Source: Dinoroseobacter sp013215265
GTDB taxonomy: Bacteria > Pseudomonadota > Alphaproteobacteria > Rhodobacterales > Rhodobacteraceae
Reading direction: 5' to 3'
Assembly: GCA_963691755.1 (NCBI GenBank)
Contig: OY829366.1
Location: forward strand, 3,162,001 to 3,226,000
DNA length: 64,000 nt
Part shown: positions 33,289-42,382 of the stretch, piece by piece
Position numbering within the stretch: position 1 is the stretch's first letter
Layout: every line of letters begins with the position of its first letter
Notes under the pieces: model-generated
The model's input: the letters and a program-made list of their open reading frames with translations, nothing else
Database searches by the model: none
What the model was told of the DNA's origin: nothing
Translations under genes and position numbers: made by a program

Positions 33289-35731
33289 ATTTACGAGGTT
33301 TCGCCCTGAGCGTCGGGTCGGCCTGCGTCGGATCTTCTGGCCAGGGGTGCTTGGGGTATTGGCTGCGCATGTCCCGCCTGACATCGGCATAAGACCCGGC
33401 CCAGAAACCGGGCAGGTCAGAGGTCACCGCGATCGGGCGCCGGGCAGGCGACAGAAGCGTAAGCTTCAGCGGTTGAGTGCCATTGAGAATGCTGGGGTGG
33501 GTGGTCTGCCCAAAGAGCTCTTGCAGGCGCACCGCGATCCCGGGCGGATCGCTGGCATAGTCTATGGGGGTTGTGTTGCCCAAGGGTGTGGTGAACCGTG
33601 CTGGTAAGAGTCGATCAAGCGTTTGCGTCCCCTCCCAGCCCAGTAGATTTTGCAGCGCAGGCAGGATGTCAAAGCCCTGAATATCTGCAGCGGTGCGCAG
33701 ATCGCTTATGTAGGGCAGAAGCCAGTCTTCGGCGGTTTCCATCAGGCTGTCCGGGCGCGCATCAGGCAGGACTGAAGTGCTTTGTCGGGCGCGGTTGATA
33801 CGATCCATGAGGCGCTGCGCGCCCTTGCTGATAGGCAATCCCAGATCGCAAAACCCTTCCAGAACTGCGTGCGCCAGATATTCCGGCGGCGCGTCTTTCC
33901 AGTTTTGTTCCGCAAGCACAATGGCATCGAGACGCTCCTGCTGGCGGGCGACGACGCGTCGATGGCGCTTGTCCCAATGGCACGCGTTTTGCCATGACAT
34001 GCGATCCCCATAGAGCGCGCGCAGGTCGGATTCAGTCATGGGCAAGGCTGCGCGAATACGGGCCTGACGCGCATCACCATCAAGATCAGCAGCCACCAAA
34101 ATACGCTGTCCTGCCAGACCATCCGACGGGTCCAAACGCGCGCCTTTGCCCCCAGAGAGCAGATAACGGGGGTCATCCCCCGGACGGCGCATTGCGATAC
34201 GGTCGGGATAGGCCAGCGCGAGCATCTGAGCGGCTGAATGGCCATTTGCCTTAGGCGCAACACCGCGCAAACGTTTGGCCTCAGCGCGCAATTCCGCAAC
34301 GGCGCCGCGTTGCCCTTCAGGGGCGTTACCTCCTTTCAAAAGACGCAGACGCGCGGTCATGTCCGCCGCGTTGCCCGGCAACGGGCGTCCTGACAGAAGC
34401 GCTGCAAGATCAGCCGCATCTTTGCCCGCGACGGTCAACATATGCGCAAGACGCGGGTGCAGCGGCAGCTTTGCGAGCCTTTCGCCATGTGGGGTCAGCC
34501 CCCCGGTTTCATCGAGCGCGCCCAGATCCCGACACAGCGACTGGGCTTCTGACAAGGCGGCTGCCGGAGGGGGCGTCAGGAACGCAAGGTCGTCAGGGGG
34601 CGTCCCCCATGCCGCGAGATCAAGGGCAAGGCTTGCCAAATCCGCGCGCATGATCTCTGGCGGAGCGGCTGCGGGAAGGGCGCCTTGTTGTCCCTTGGTC
34701 CAAAGCCGGTAGCAAGTTCCCGGGGCGACGCGCCCTGCCCGGCCCTGGCGCTGCTCAGCTTCTGCCCGGCTGACCGGTTCGGTGACAAGCCGCGTCATGC
34801 CAGAGCCCGGATCGTAGCTGGCCCTGCGGGCGCGCCCTGCATCCACAACAACCCGGATATCGGGGATCGTGAGCGAGGTTTCCGCAATCGCGGTTGCTAG
34901 CACGAGCTTGCGATAATCGTTGAGCGGGCGCAAAGCTGCGCGCTGCTGAGCGAGGGGTAATCCACCGTAAAGCGTTTGAAGCTTAACATCCGAAGGCAAG
35001 GTTGGGGTGAGGAGGTCACTGGTCCGTCGGATCTCGCCTGCACCGGGGAGAAAGACGAGAACGCCACCTTCGGTTTCCGCGAGCGCTTTGCGCACCAGAT
35101 CCGCAGTGTCGGCACAAAGCCGATCGAACCGATCAGCGCCTGAACCGCGTGGTTTTTCAAGAAAACGGGTGTCGACCGGGAAGGCGCGACCTTCCGAAGT
35201 GATCATTGGGGCGTCGCCGAGAAGCTTCGCGACGGGCGCGGCATCGAGTGTTGCGGACATCACCAAAAGCCAAAGGTCGGGGCGCAACGTGTCGCGCGCT
35301 TCGAGGCTCAGGGCCAGACCCAGATCTGCGGTCAGGGCGCGTTCGTGAAACTCGTCGAACAGGATCGCGCTTATCCCCGGCAGTTCGGGGTCCGATTGAA
35401 GCATCCGGGTCAGAATGCCCTCGGTCACGACCTCGATCCGGGTGGATGGGCTTGTCTTGCTGTCCCCACGCACCCGGTATCCCACCGTTTGCCCAACCTC
35501 TTCACCGAGCATCTGGGCCATGCGTTCGGCGCTGGCACGCGCCGCGACACGCCGGGGTTCGAGCATGATGATTTTGCCGGGCAAATTGGCCTGCGCGAGA
35601 AGCGCGAGCGGCACTTTGGTGGTCTTGCCCGCGCCGGGTGGGGCCTGAAGCACCGCGCGACCTGAGGTTTTCAGGGCCTGAACAAGCGCCGGAAGACTTG
35701 ACTCAATCGGCAGATCCGGGGTTCGAGACAC
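33287..35731 (-). CDS. hrpB: ATP-dependent RNA helicase HrpB
   Basis: The 814-residue DEAH-box helicase shows Walker A QAPPGAGKTTKV, EPRRVAARASAERM, the DEAH-box variant DEFHER, SATLD, and motif VI RQGRAGR. A long HrpB-type C-terminal region follows. GTG 35731 is the most reasonable start, only 5 bp from the stop of the upstream YdcF-like gene; longer versions read into that gene in the wrong frame. It is the last gene of a three-gene minus-strand operon. Its exact RNA targets are not well known. Confidence 0.92.
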   Translation of the reverse strand: MSRTPDLPIESSLPALVQALKTSGRAVLQAPPGAGKTTKVPLALLAQANLPGKIIMLEPRRVAARASAERMAQMLGEEVGQTVGYRVRGDSKTSPSTRIEVVTEGILTRMLQSDPELPGISAILFDEFHERALTADLGLALSLEARDTLRPDLWLLVMSATLDAAPVAKLLGDAPMITSEGRAFPVDTRFLEKPRGSGADRFDRLCADTADLVRKALAETEGGVLVFLPGAGEIRRTSDLLTPTLPSDVKLQTLYGGLPLAQQRAALRPLNDYRKLVLATAIAETSLTIPDIRVVVDAGRARRASYDPGSGMTRLVTEPVSRAEAEQRQGRAGRVAPGTCYRLWTKGQQGALPAAAPPEIMRADLASLALDLAAWGTPPDDLAFLTPPPAAALSEAQSLCRDLGALDETGGLTPHGERLAKLPLHPRLAHMLTVAGKDAADLAALLSGRPLPGNAADMTARLRLLKGGNAPEGQRGAVAELRAEAKRLRGVAPKANGHSAAQMLALAYPDRIAMRRPGDDPRYLLSGGKGARLDPSDGLAGQRILVAADLDGDARQARIRAALPMTESDLRALYGDRMSWQNACHWDKRHRRVVARQQERLDAIVLAEQNWKDAPPEYLAHAVLEGFCDLGLPISKGAQRLMDRINRARQSTSVLPDARPDSLMETAEDWLLPYISDLRTAADIQGFDILPALQNLLGWEGTQTLDRLLPARFTTPLGNTTPIDYASDPPGIAVRLQELFGQTTHPSILNGTQPLKLTLLSPARRPIAVTSDLPGFWAGSYADVRRDMRSQYPKHPWPEDPTQADPTLRAKPRK

Positions 35732-35735
35732 GCCT

Positions 35736-36503
35736 TTAACGCCCCGCAAGCCGGTAAGCGAGCAGACCGATATATTCGCGGACGGCAATGCGCAAAGCGT
35801 CGATTTGACCATGATAGCCGCCGCCGTATTCCAGCGTTGTGACCTGAAGATCCACCGGGTAGGGGACAAGGTCGGTCCAACCGGCACGCTCAAATGTCGA
35901 GACAGATCGCGCCATATGAAACGCGGATGTCACCAATACCCAGCGTTGCGTTTCATCCACCAGATCTGCACTGAGACGGGCATTCTCCGAGGTATTACGC
36001 GCAGCGTGTTCGAGAATGATCTCGGTATCCTCAAGTCCGAGCTCTTCATACAGGCGCCCTGCGACAGCAGCGCCAGACCGCGGGTTGCCGATATCGGACA
36101 ACGCCCCCGTCCCGCCTGTGTAAAGCAGCTTCGTTCCCGGGTTTGCTCGCGCCAGAACCGCGCCCATCGTGACCCGCTCGCCCGCAGGCCCAAGATTGAC
36201 CTGGTCAAAAAGTTCAGTGGCGTGAATATCTTCACCACCGCCCAAAACAATAATCCCATAGATGTCTTCAAGCTTGGGATTTACAGGAAAACGGGTTTCC
36301 AGAGACCGCATTGCGATGTCGCCAACAGGCAGGACAGTAAGGGCCAGAAAGTATATCAGCGTTGTGGCCAACGAACGTTTTGCCCTTCGAATGTCACCCG
36401 TTCTCGCAGCAAGAAATGCCAGCACCAGCAAGAAGAAAATCCAGTTGGCTGGATCCACCACGAACCAGACAAGTTTGCTGATGAGATTGAACAGAAAATC
36501 CAT
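35736..36503 (-). CDS. YdcF/ElyC-like DUF218 membrane protein
   Basis: The 255-residue protein has two N-terminal hydrophobic segments (about 1-30 and 45-65) and a DUF218 domain with IIVLGGGEDIHAT, LLYTGGTGALSD, ARNTSENARLSADLV and WVLVTSAFHMARS. ElyC-type relatives affect peptidoglycan or envelope polymer synthesis, and YdcF binds S-adenosylmethionine. It follows the DUF3108 gene by 6 bp and precedes hrpB by 4 bp. Confidence 0.88.
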   Translation of the reverse strand: MDFLFNLISKLVWFVVDPANWIFFLLVLAFLAARTGDIRRAKRSLATTLIYFLALTVLPVGDIAMRSLETRFPVNPKLEDIYGIIVLGGGEDIHATELFDQVNLGPAGERVTMGAVLARANPGTKLLYTGGTGALSDIGNPRSGAAVAGRLYEELGLEDTEIILEHAARNTSENARLSADLVDETQRWVLVTSAFHMARSVSTFERAGWTDLVPYPVDLQVTTLEYGGGYHGQIDALRIAVREYIGLLAYRLAGR

Positions 36504-36509
36504 GCTCTG

Positions 36510-37241
36510 TTATCGCCTGCGAATGGTCACGCGGCCAAACGTGGTCTCGGTGATCACGCGAGTGACGCGAAACTGATCTGCGTTCTGTGGCGTGTAGGTC
36601 AGCGTGAAGGGAAAACGTTGCCGCTCTGCCATTTGTTGGGCTGAGAACCCCTCCAACCGTCGGTATTCACCAGAGCAGTCAATTTGACCGTTCGACTTTA
36701 CGATGGGTTGAGTGAGTGTAATCTGTCCCCGGCGCACCCCATCAAACATCTGCACAGAAACGTCGCACACAGCATCGCGCGTTTGATCGCGTAAGACCGC
36801 GAAGATGACCGTCATGATGTCGACCGTACCAGCCTGCCCTGCCGGATTAAGCCCGCTTTGCGGTGTTGCAGAGTTTGGCGAGTACCCTTTGGGTTGGGGA
36901 ACGCCTGCGCGATATCGCATTTCGGCGCTATAGGAGCCATCATCGTCTCGGGCTGTTTCGCGATAAAGGCTCGGTTCAAACCTGTTGTTGCGGTATCGGC
37001 CTTGGACCTGCGCGGTGTACCCCACATCTGTAACAAGCGAGAGAAGACCCGTGGTGCGCAACGCCCCGCTGGCTGCGTACTGTCCACGCTCGATCTTTCC
37101 CGCATAACTGAGTGTCGCAGCGCGGACCCCAAACAAGAGCATATCGAAGGTCCCGCTTTCTTCGGCACGCCCTGCGACAGGGGATATGAAGAGGGCAATC
37201 GCCGAAGCTATCACAGCTCTGCGCAGTATCGTGAAAGCCAT
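36510..37241 (-). CDS. DUF3108 domain-containing periplasmic protein
   Basis: The 243-residue protein has a signal peptide (AVIASAIALFISPVAGRAEE) followed by a DUF3108 domain: FDMLLFGVRAATLSYAGKIE, then VQGRYRNNRFEPSLY, and VRRGQITLTQPIVKSNGQIDC. ATG 37241 has AAGGACAAG upstream; longer versions run antisense into meaB. The family is associated with the cell envelope, but no reaction is known. It is the first gene of the DUF3108-ydcF-hrpB operon and divergent from meaB. Confidence 0.85.
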   Translation of the reverse strand: MAFTILRRAVIASAIALFISPVAGRAEESGTFDMLLFGVRAATLSYAGKIERGQYAASGALRTTGLLSLVTDVGYTAQVQGRYRNNRFEPSLYRETARDDDGSYSAEMRYRAGVPQPKGYSPNSATPQSGLNPAGQAGTVDIMTVIFAVLRDQTRDAVCDVSVQMFDGVRRGQITLTQPIVKSNGQIDCSGEYRRLEGFSAQQMAERQRFPFTLTYTPQNADQFRVTRVITETTFGRVTIRRR

Positions 37242-37346
37242 CACTTGTCCTTTGAGCGGCCCAATCGCGTTGGTCGCACTGGACATTACCCGCGCGCTCA
37301 AGGCAAGACAGGGCGCAGGTTTTGTGCCGGAAAAGGCAAGGTTCTG

Positions 37347-38339
37347 ATGCGTGAAACTTTGGACATCGAAGAACTGGCAGAGCGCCTGATCGCGGGTGAA
37401 CGGCGGGCGTTGGCACGTGCAATCACGCTGGTTGAAAGCGGTCGACCAGACCATCGCGCTGACGCCGTATGCTTGCTCGAGAAGGTGACCGGGCATGGGC
37501 GTATGGCATTGCGGATCGGGCTGTCCGGGACGCCCGGAGTTGGAAAGTCGACCTTTATTGAAAGTTTTGGACTGCTGCTGACAGGGGCAGGATTGAAGGT
37601 CGCAGTTCTGGCGGTGGATCCCTCCAGCCAGCGATCCGGTGGCTCGATCCTTGGCGACAAAACACGGATGGAGCATCTGAGCCGCGATCCAAACGCATTT
37701 ATCCGCCCCTCCCCATCGCAAACAGAACTGGGGGGCGTCGGACGCAGATCACGTGAGGCTGTGGCGCTGTGTGAAGCCGCGGGATTTGACGTTGTGCTGA
37801 TCGAAACCGTGGGTGTCGGTCAGTCGGAAACGCTGGTGGCGGAGATGTCGGACCTGTTCATCCTGCTGATGGCCCCGGCCGGCGGAGATGAACTGCAAGG
37901 CGTAAAGCGCGGGATCATGGAAACTGCCGATATGATACTCGTGAACAAGGCCGATGGTGAGTTGAAAGCAACCGCAACACGCACCTGCGCAGATTATGCA
38001 GGGGCTCTGCGATTGTTGCGCAAGCGCCCCGAGGACCCGGATGGATTTCCAAAGGCGCTCATGGTGTCGGCGCTGGAAGACCGCGGGCTTGAAGCGGCGT
38101 GGGACGAGATGAAAGCCTTGGCGGACTGGCGCAAGGCAAACGGGCATTGGGACGTGCGGCGTGCCGCCCAAGCGCGCGGTTGGTTTGAGGCAGAAGTCCG
38201 CGCCGGTTTGCTGGCCCGCCTGACCGCAGATGCCGAGGTTGCGGCCGAGTTGGAGCGCCTGGGAAATGCGGTTGCCGAGGGTAATCATGCCCCCGGTGCG
38301 GCTGCGGCAGAAGTTTTGGCACGCTTGAAGTCGGACTAG
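37347..38339 (+). CDS. meaB: MeaB/ArgK-type GTPase, methylmalonyl-CoA mutase chaperone
   Basis: The 330-residue G3E-type GTPase has Walker A GLSGTPGVGKSTFIE, the metal segment LAVDPSSQRSGGSILGDKTRM, ETVGVGQSE and the specificity motif NKADGE. MeaB protects and reloads adenosylcobalamin-dependent methylmalonyl-CoA mutase; no mutase gene is in the window. ATG 37347 with CAAGG upstream gives the usual length. It is divergent from the DUF3108 gene. Confidence 0.94.
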   Translation: MRETLDIEELAERLIAGERRALARAITLVESGRPDHRADAVCLLEKVTGHGRMALRIGLSGTPGVGKSTFIESFGLLLTGAGLKVAVLAVDPSSQRSGGSILGDKTRMEHLSRDPNAFIRPSPSQTELGGVGRRSREAVALCEAAGFDVVLIETVGVGQSETLVAEMSDLFILLMAPAGGDELQGVKRGIMETADMILVNKADGELKATATRTCADYAGALRLLRKRPEDPDGFPKALMVSALEDRGLEAAWDEMKALADWRKANGHWDVRRAAQARGWFEAEVRAGLLARLTADAEVAAELERLGNAVAEGNHAPGAAAAEVLARLKSD

Positions 38340-38634
38340 CCACGAAAAGGCATCTCAAAGCGCGCTATCAATTTTGATTTCGGACACCGAGGCTATTGAG
38401 CCTCTAAGCCAAACGTCGCCAAATTCAGGCAAATTTACGGATCTACCCGTTTCCAAAACCTATCCATTAAGGCTGTCGCTGACCCGACTGTTGCCATGCC
38501 GGGAACGTATTAACACTTATTAACGCTTTTTGGGCGTTGGTGTTTCTCGTTATCCACAGTTCAGCCATAATTTTGCCAGATTCTTTTTTGCGGACCGCTC
38601 CGGGGATCTTTCAGCGGTAGGGCGAGGGTCTGAG

Positions 38635-39411
38635 TTGTACGAAACGGTATATGCCATTCAGTCTACAGACGTTTACGATTACTTGTTTTTTTGGTGCCTC
38701 GCGATTTTTGGCGGTGTACTGGGATCATTGCTATCCCCCCTCGAGAGGCTGTCTCGCCTTGCCTATGTCGGGGCGGTCCTTCTAACGTATCTCGTCGCGT
38801 TTTCCGTGTTCGTTGCCATCGGCAACTCGGGCAGCATCGCCTTTGTATTTTGGGGTTACATCCTGATTGGTATCGGAACCGGGCTTTTTACAGCCTGGTT
38901 TGCACGCGCACGGTCCACGGATATTCGCGGGGACGGTCGTGTTGCCTATCTCGCCTTTATCCCCGTGATCTCAATTTATCTGATGGTGGCCCATTCAAAA
39001 CACGAGGGGCAGTCGTTTAGCAAAACAGACCCGATCGAGATCAACATTGCCCTCGCTTTGGCGGCAATCGTCGCGGTTTCTGGCGCGAATGCCTATGTCG
39101 AATACGCCAAGCGCAACACCGATCCAGAAGCCTTTGCTCAGAAAATTGCGTCCATGGTTGAGCCACGCTGGCTGAACACCATGACGCTGCTGAGAGGCGC
39201 TGAAGCTGTGGGGACGCGCGTCACGGTCTATCATGTTATCAAGGGCCGGGATCGCTTCATAACTGACGAAGCGCTTAGCGCGACACGCCGGACGTTATGT
39301 GAGACCGAGAGAAAAAGCGTCCTGTTTGATCGGATGGGGATGGAGCGTGAGTTCGTCTACCTTGATGAGGACGAGCAGATTTTGGGCTCATTCATTGCCG
39401 GGTGCATCTAG
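38635..39411 (+). CDS. Hypothetical membrane protein with cytosolic tail
   Basis: The roughly 258-residue protein has three or four membrane segments in the first half (YLFFWCLAIFGGVLGSLL, LAYVGAVLLTYLVAFSVFVA, IAFVFWGYILIGIGTGLF, VAYLAFIPVISIYLMV), then a shorter hydrophobic span near INIALALAAIVAVSG. A soluble C-terminal part of about 90 residues follows. TTG 38635 with GAGGG 6 bp upstream is preferred; TTG 38530 would add 35 residues of odd composition. The family is not recognised. Its stop codon shares the bases CTAG with the convergent gene. Confidence 0.65.
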   Translation: MYETVYAIQSTDVYDYLFFWCLAIFGGVLGSLLSPLERLSRLAYVGAVLLTYLVAFSVFVAIGNSGSIAFVFWGYILIGIGTGLFTAWFARARSTDIRGDGRVAYLAFIPVISIYLMVAHSKHEGQSFSKTDPIEINIALALAAIVAVSGANAYVEYAKRNTDPEAFAQKIASMVEPRWLNTMTLLRGAEAVGTRVTVYHVIKGRDRFITDEALSATRRTLCETERKSVLFDRMGMEREFVYLDEDEQILGSFIAGCI

Positions 39412-39806
39412 TCCTTTGCGTGTTCTGCATTGAGGGGGTTTGCACCAGTCATATAAACTGCAACCCTCGTGAAGCAGCCGTCTTTTTCATCAAAAAAATT
39501 GCAGTTTGACTTATGGGTCAGGCTTCCATCTAGTTCGGTGTTTTGCACTTTGAACTGGCTTGCAATGCGTGCGGTCCGGGGGCTTGGGATATGCGTAAAG
39601 TCATAGTGCCGTACAGCTTTGTGCGACGTCCATAAGCGTTCGAACATGGCCGCAATCTCGGTATGTCCCTTTAAATGAACGCCATGAGTTTCGACCGTGA
39701 AGGTGCAATCATCGGCGAGCGTTGAAAGCACCCCATCGATATCCTCTGCATCAACAGCGCGGAAATATGTTTCCACAAGTGCGATTTGTTCATCTGCATC
39801 TAACAT
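39408..39806 (-). CDS. SnoaL/NTF2-like protein
   Basis: The 132-residue protein shows the SnoaL/NTF2 pattern: VETYFRAVDAEDIDGVLSTLADDCTF, then HLKGHTEIAAMFERLW and beta strands to VAVYMTGANPL. Members bind small hydrophobic ligands or act as isomerases, dehydratases or hydrolases. It is divergent from the racemase/dehalogenase pair with an 80-bp intergenic region, so it may belong to that function. Its stop overlaps the neighbour's stop in the palindrome CTAG. Confidence 0.8.
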   Translation of the reverse strand: MLDADEQIALVETYFRAVDAEDIDGVLSTLADDCTFTVETHGVHLKGHTEIAAMFERLWTSHKAVRHYDFTHIPSPRTARIASQFKVQNTELDGSLTHKSNCNFFDEKDGCFTRVAVYMTGANPLNAEHAKD

Positions 39807-39886
39807 CTCTGAACCCTATTTATTCTTGTACATTGCAGCATGTGTCTCTCAACCTAGCTCTACCAGGGAACAGGGAGGATCATTCG

Positions 39887-40651
39887 ATGAAAAAAGTGCT
39901 GGTGATCGTCCCCTTCCCCATGTCGGAAGACAATCGCGCAAAGCGTCGCGCGCAAAGCGATGCCGTTGAGTTGGGCCCTGACATTCGCTTCGATTTCCGA
40001 TCTGTAAAGGCTGCGCCTAAAAACTATGTGAGCGCCTCTGATCTGGCCCTTGCAGATATCGGGATGCTGGAGGCTGGGCTGGATGCCCAGGCAGAAGGGT
40101 ATGACGCCGTTTGCATAGATACGGTCAGTGACAGCGGTGTTGCGGCCTTGCGATCAGAGCTGACGATCCCCGTGATTGGACCCGGTCGTGTGGCGATGCT
40201 GACTGCGATGATGTTGGGCAATCGGTTCTCGATCGTGACCATGTGGGAGCATTGGAGGCATCTATATACGAAAACGCTTGGAGATCTTCGGCTGGAGGCT
40301 GCCTGCGCCTCAATCCGGTCCCTCGATATTGCGCCAGACAACATTTCGCTGATGAACGGCAAGGAAGACGAAATCTTTCCGGCACTTGCAACACTTGCCG
40401 AGCGCTGCGTCGAAGAAGACCGCGCAGAAGTTATCTTGTTGGGATCAACAACGATGCACCAGGCCCATGCGTATCTCGCGGAACGCTTGCCGGTCCCTGT
40501 GATAAACCCCGGCCCGTTATCATACAAAATTGCGGAAAGCCTGCTTGGGTTGGGATTAAGCCATAGCCGCGCCGCCTATCCGCGCTCTCCGGTTCCGCGT
40601 GGGGACATGATCCATGCAATGCTGGATGGCGTTGCCGATTACGAGCACTGA
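39887..40651 (+). CDS. Asp/Glu racemase family protein with altered active-site loops
   Basis: The 254-residue protein has the racemase N-terminus MKKVLVIVPFPMSEDN, VIGPGRVAMLTAMMLGNRFSIVT and LPVPVINPGPLSYKIAE. The loops that carry cysteines in classical members read IDTVSDSG and LLGSTTMHQAH, so canonical cysteine catalysis is not expected. ATG 39887 has a CAGGGAGGA site upstream. It lies 1 bp before the haloacetate-dehalogenase-like gene, so they almost certainly share a transcript. Its role in that pair is unknown. Confidence 0.85.
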   Translation: MKKVLVIVPFPMSEDNRAKRRAQSDAVELGPDIRFDFRSVKAAPKNYVSASDLALADIGMLEAGLDAQAEGYDAVCIDTVSDSGVAALRSELTIPVIGPGRVAMLTAMMLGNRFSIVTMWEHWRHLYTKTLGDLRLEAACASIRSLDIAPDNISLMNGKEDEIFPALATLAERCVEEDRAEVILLGSTTMHQAHAYLAERLPVPVINPGPLSYKIAESLLGLGLSHSRAAYPRSPVPRGDMIHAMLDGVADYEH

Positions 40652-40652
40652 G

Positions 40653-41525
40653 ATGCGAGACCTCCTGCCTGATTTTGAAACGGTCGGTATTGACCTGCCG
40701 GGTGCGACGATCCACGCACGGGTCGGAGGCTCCGGTCCGCCTCTCTTGTTGCTGCATGGCTACCCGCAAACGCACGCAATGTGGCATCCGGTTGCAGTAG
40801 AGCTTGCGAAATCGCACCGAGTTATTGCAACGGATCTTAGGGGGTATGGCGCATCGGTCTGCAAAGATGACAACTTTACGTTTCGCGCCATGGCCACAGA
40901 TCAGGTCAAGGTGATGCAGGCTCTGGGTCATGATCGGTTTGACGTGGTATCCCATGACAGAGGTGCACGAACCGCGCACAGAATGGTTCTGGATCACCCT
41001 GAGGCTGTTCTGTCGGTCGTTCTGATGGATATCCTGCCGACGCTTGATGTCTGGCGAACAATGGATGCCTGGCTCGCCAAGCGCTACTTTCATTGGGTGT
41101 TTCTTGCGCAACCAGGCGGTATACCAGCAGATCTGATCCGCAAGGATCCCATCCAATACCTACACGCGAGCCTGAAGGGTCTTACTGGCGGTGCAGATAT
41201 TATGCATCCAGATGCCATGAAAGCCTATGAGATCGCGGCAAATACACCGGGGGTCGTGGAAGCCTGGTGCGGAGACTACGCCGCTGCCGCAACCATCGAT
41301 CTGGACCATGATCGCGCGGATGAAGGCCGAACAAGCGATATCCCCTGTCTGGTGTTGTGGGGGAGCAAAGGTGTCGTTCACCACCACGTTGACCCGCTGA
41401 AAACCTGGCAGGCATGGTTTCCAAATGCGACCGGACAGCCCATCGATGCGGGACACTTCCTGGTGGAAGAAAGGCCCGTCGATACACTGCAAGCAGTGCA
41501 GGCGCATTTATCAGCTGTCCGGTAG
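40653..41525 (+). CDS. Fluoroacetate/haloacetate dehalogenase-like alpha/beta hydrolase
   Basis: The 290-residue protein keeps every catalytic and halide-site residue of the Burkholderia fluoroacetate dehalogenase at matching spacing: nucleophile D102 in SHDRGARTAHRM with R103 and R106, acid D126 in LMDILPT, H147-W148 in FHWVFLAQP, Y209 in GDYAAAAT and H268 in GHFLVEE. That enzyme hydrolyses the C-F bond of fluoroacetate and also acts on chloroacetate. It starts 1 bp after a racemase-like gene, and its 3' end overlaps the convergent DUF2161 gene by 15 bp. Call strength is good; the native substrate is unproven. Confidence 0.88.
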   Translation: MRDLLPDFETVGIDLPGATIHARVGGSGPPLLLLHGYPQTHAMWHPVAVELAKSHRVIATDLRGYGASVCKDDNFTFRAMATDQVKVMQALGHDRFDVVSHDRGARTAHRMVLDHPEAVLSVVLMDILPTLDVWRTMDAWLAKRYFHWVFLAQPGGIPADLIRKDPIQYLHASLKGLTGGADIMHPDAMKAYEIAANTPGVVEAWCGDYAAAATIDLDHDRADEGRTSDIPCLVLWGSKGVVHHHVDPLKTWQAWFPNATGQPIDAGHFLVEERPVDTLQAVQAHLSAVR

Positions 41526-42209
41526 CGGGACGTCCGTTCCGGCAGTGGCTTGGATGGAAACGGCAGCAGTTCCCTTCTCGGTTAATCGGTATACGCCCTT
41601 CTCCACCTTCTCGAACCATCCATAATGGTCATCGCGCATCATACGGGTCGCATGCTCGATCCCTGTCGCCTGCTTTACGTCTTTTCCACGGCTGGCGCCC
41701 TGCTGCGCGAGATGGGTTGCGATGCGCTCCATGTCCTGTCTGTACGCGGTCACGATGCCACCGCGCGTACCGCCGATATTGGGATCGCCCTGACGACGCG
41801 CGAATTCCCGCAGCAGCTGCGCGCGCTTGGGTCTGGACGGACGCGGTGCGTAGGGGCCGGGATCGACATGGACTTCCACCAGCCCATCACGAAGACGAAC
41901 GGTCAGAAGGCCCAAGCCCAAACGCCGCGCGAGCTTCAAATTGGCGGCGAGTGCTTTCTGGAACGGGCGCCCGGATTTGCGAGGCACCGCGACATAGACC
42001 GTATCGGTCAACGCAAGCCGATCTATTGCCTGATGGAACAGCGCCAGAGAGAACTGCGTTTTCAGTTCGACCACCACAGGCAGCTCGTCCCCACGCATAG
42101 CCACGACATCGGCCGGGCCGACCTCGGCCTTGACCTCATATCCCTGTGCTTCCAGGAAGGCCTTAATTGGCAAATACAGGTCCGTTTCCCGGATTTTGGT
42201 GCTGCTCAT
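41511..42209 (-). CDS. DUF2161 protein with PD-(D/E)XK nuclease-like domain
   Basis: The 232-residue protein has an N-terminal PD-(D/E)XK-type core: ETDLYLPIKAFLEAQGYEV, then GPADVVAMRGDELPVVVELKT with the D and ExK residues. The C-terminal half (RQDMERIATHLAQQG to VEKGVYRLTEKG) looks like a winged-helix fold. It is probably a DNA-acting protein of unknown role. It is divergent from rpmB and overlaps the dehalogenase-like gene tail to tail by 15 bp. Confidence 0.82.
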   Translation of the reverse strand: MSSTKIRETDLYLPIKAFLEAQGYEVKAEVGPADVVAMRGDELPVVVELKTQFSLALFHQAIDRLALTDTVYVAVPRKSGRPFQKALAANLKLARRLGLGLLTVRLRDGLVEVHVDPGPYAPRPSRPKRAQLLREFARRQGDPNIGGTRGGIVTAYRQDMERIATHLAQQGASRGKDVKQATGIEHATRMMRDDHYGWFEKVEKGVYRLTEKGTAAVSIQATAGTDVPLPDS

Positions 42210-42262
42210 GGATAAAGCCTAACGTGGGGCTCGCGATGACGCAAAGAGAGTGAGTTCACGCT

Positions 42263-42291
42263 TGACGCGCAATGGGGATCAGGCTAGCAGA
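42263..42291 (+). promoter_or_regulatory. Probable sigma-70 promoter for rpmB
   Basis: TTGACG (42263-42268) and TAGCAG (42286-42291) are separated by 17 bp, 92 bp upstream of the rpmB start. The spacing fits a housekeeping promoter, although the -10 box is weak. Confidence 0.45.
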
Positions 42292-42382
42292 CGGCCTCAG
42301 CTTTCAGGGCGCTGGAACACGCGCCTATATTTCGTGTAGACGGGCCCGTCGATCGGGCCAAAAACAAGATAGGAGCGAGCCG

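Noticed and set aside
35732..35893. N-terminal extension of HrpB
   Set aside because: It reads the YdcF-like gene in a different frame, and GTG 35731 gives the normal family length.
37242..37721. N-terminal extension of the DUF3108 frame
   Set aside because: It is antisense to meaB, and the signal peptide begins at ATG 37241.
38389..38404. GAGGCT-ATTG-AGCCTC hairpin after meaB
   Set aside because: No T-run follows, and the stem is short; not called as a terminator.
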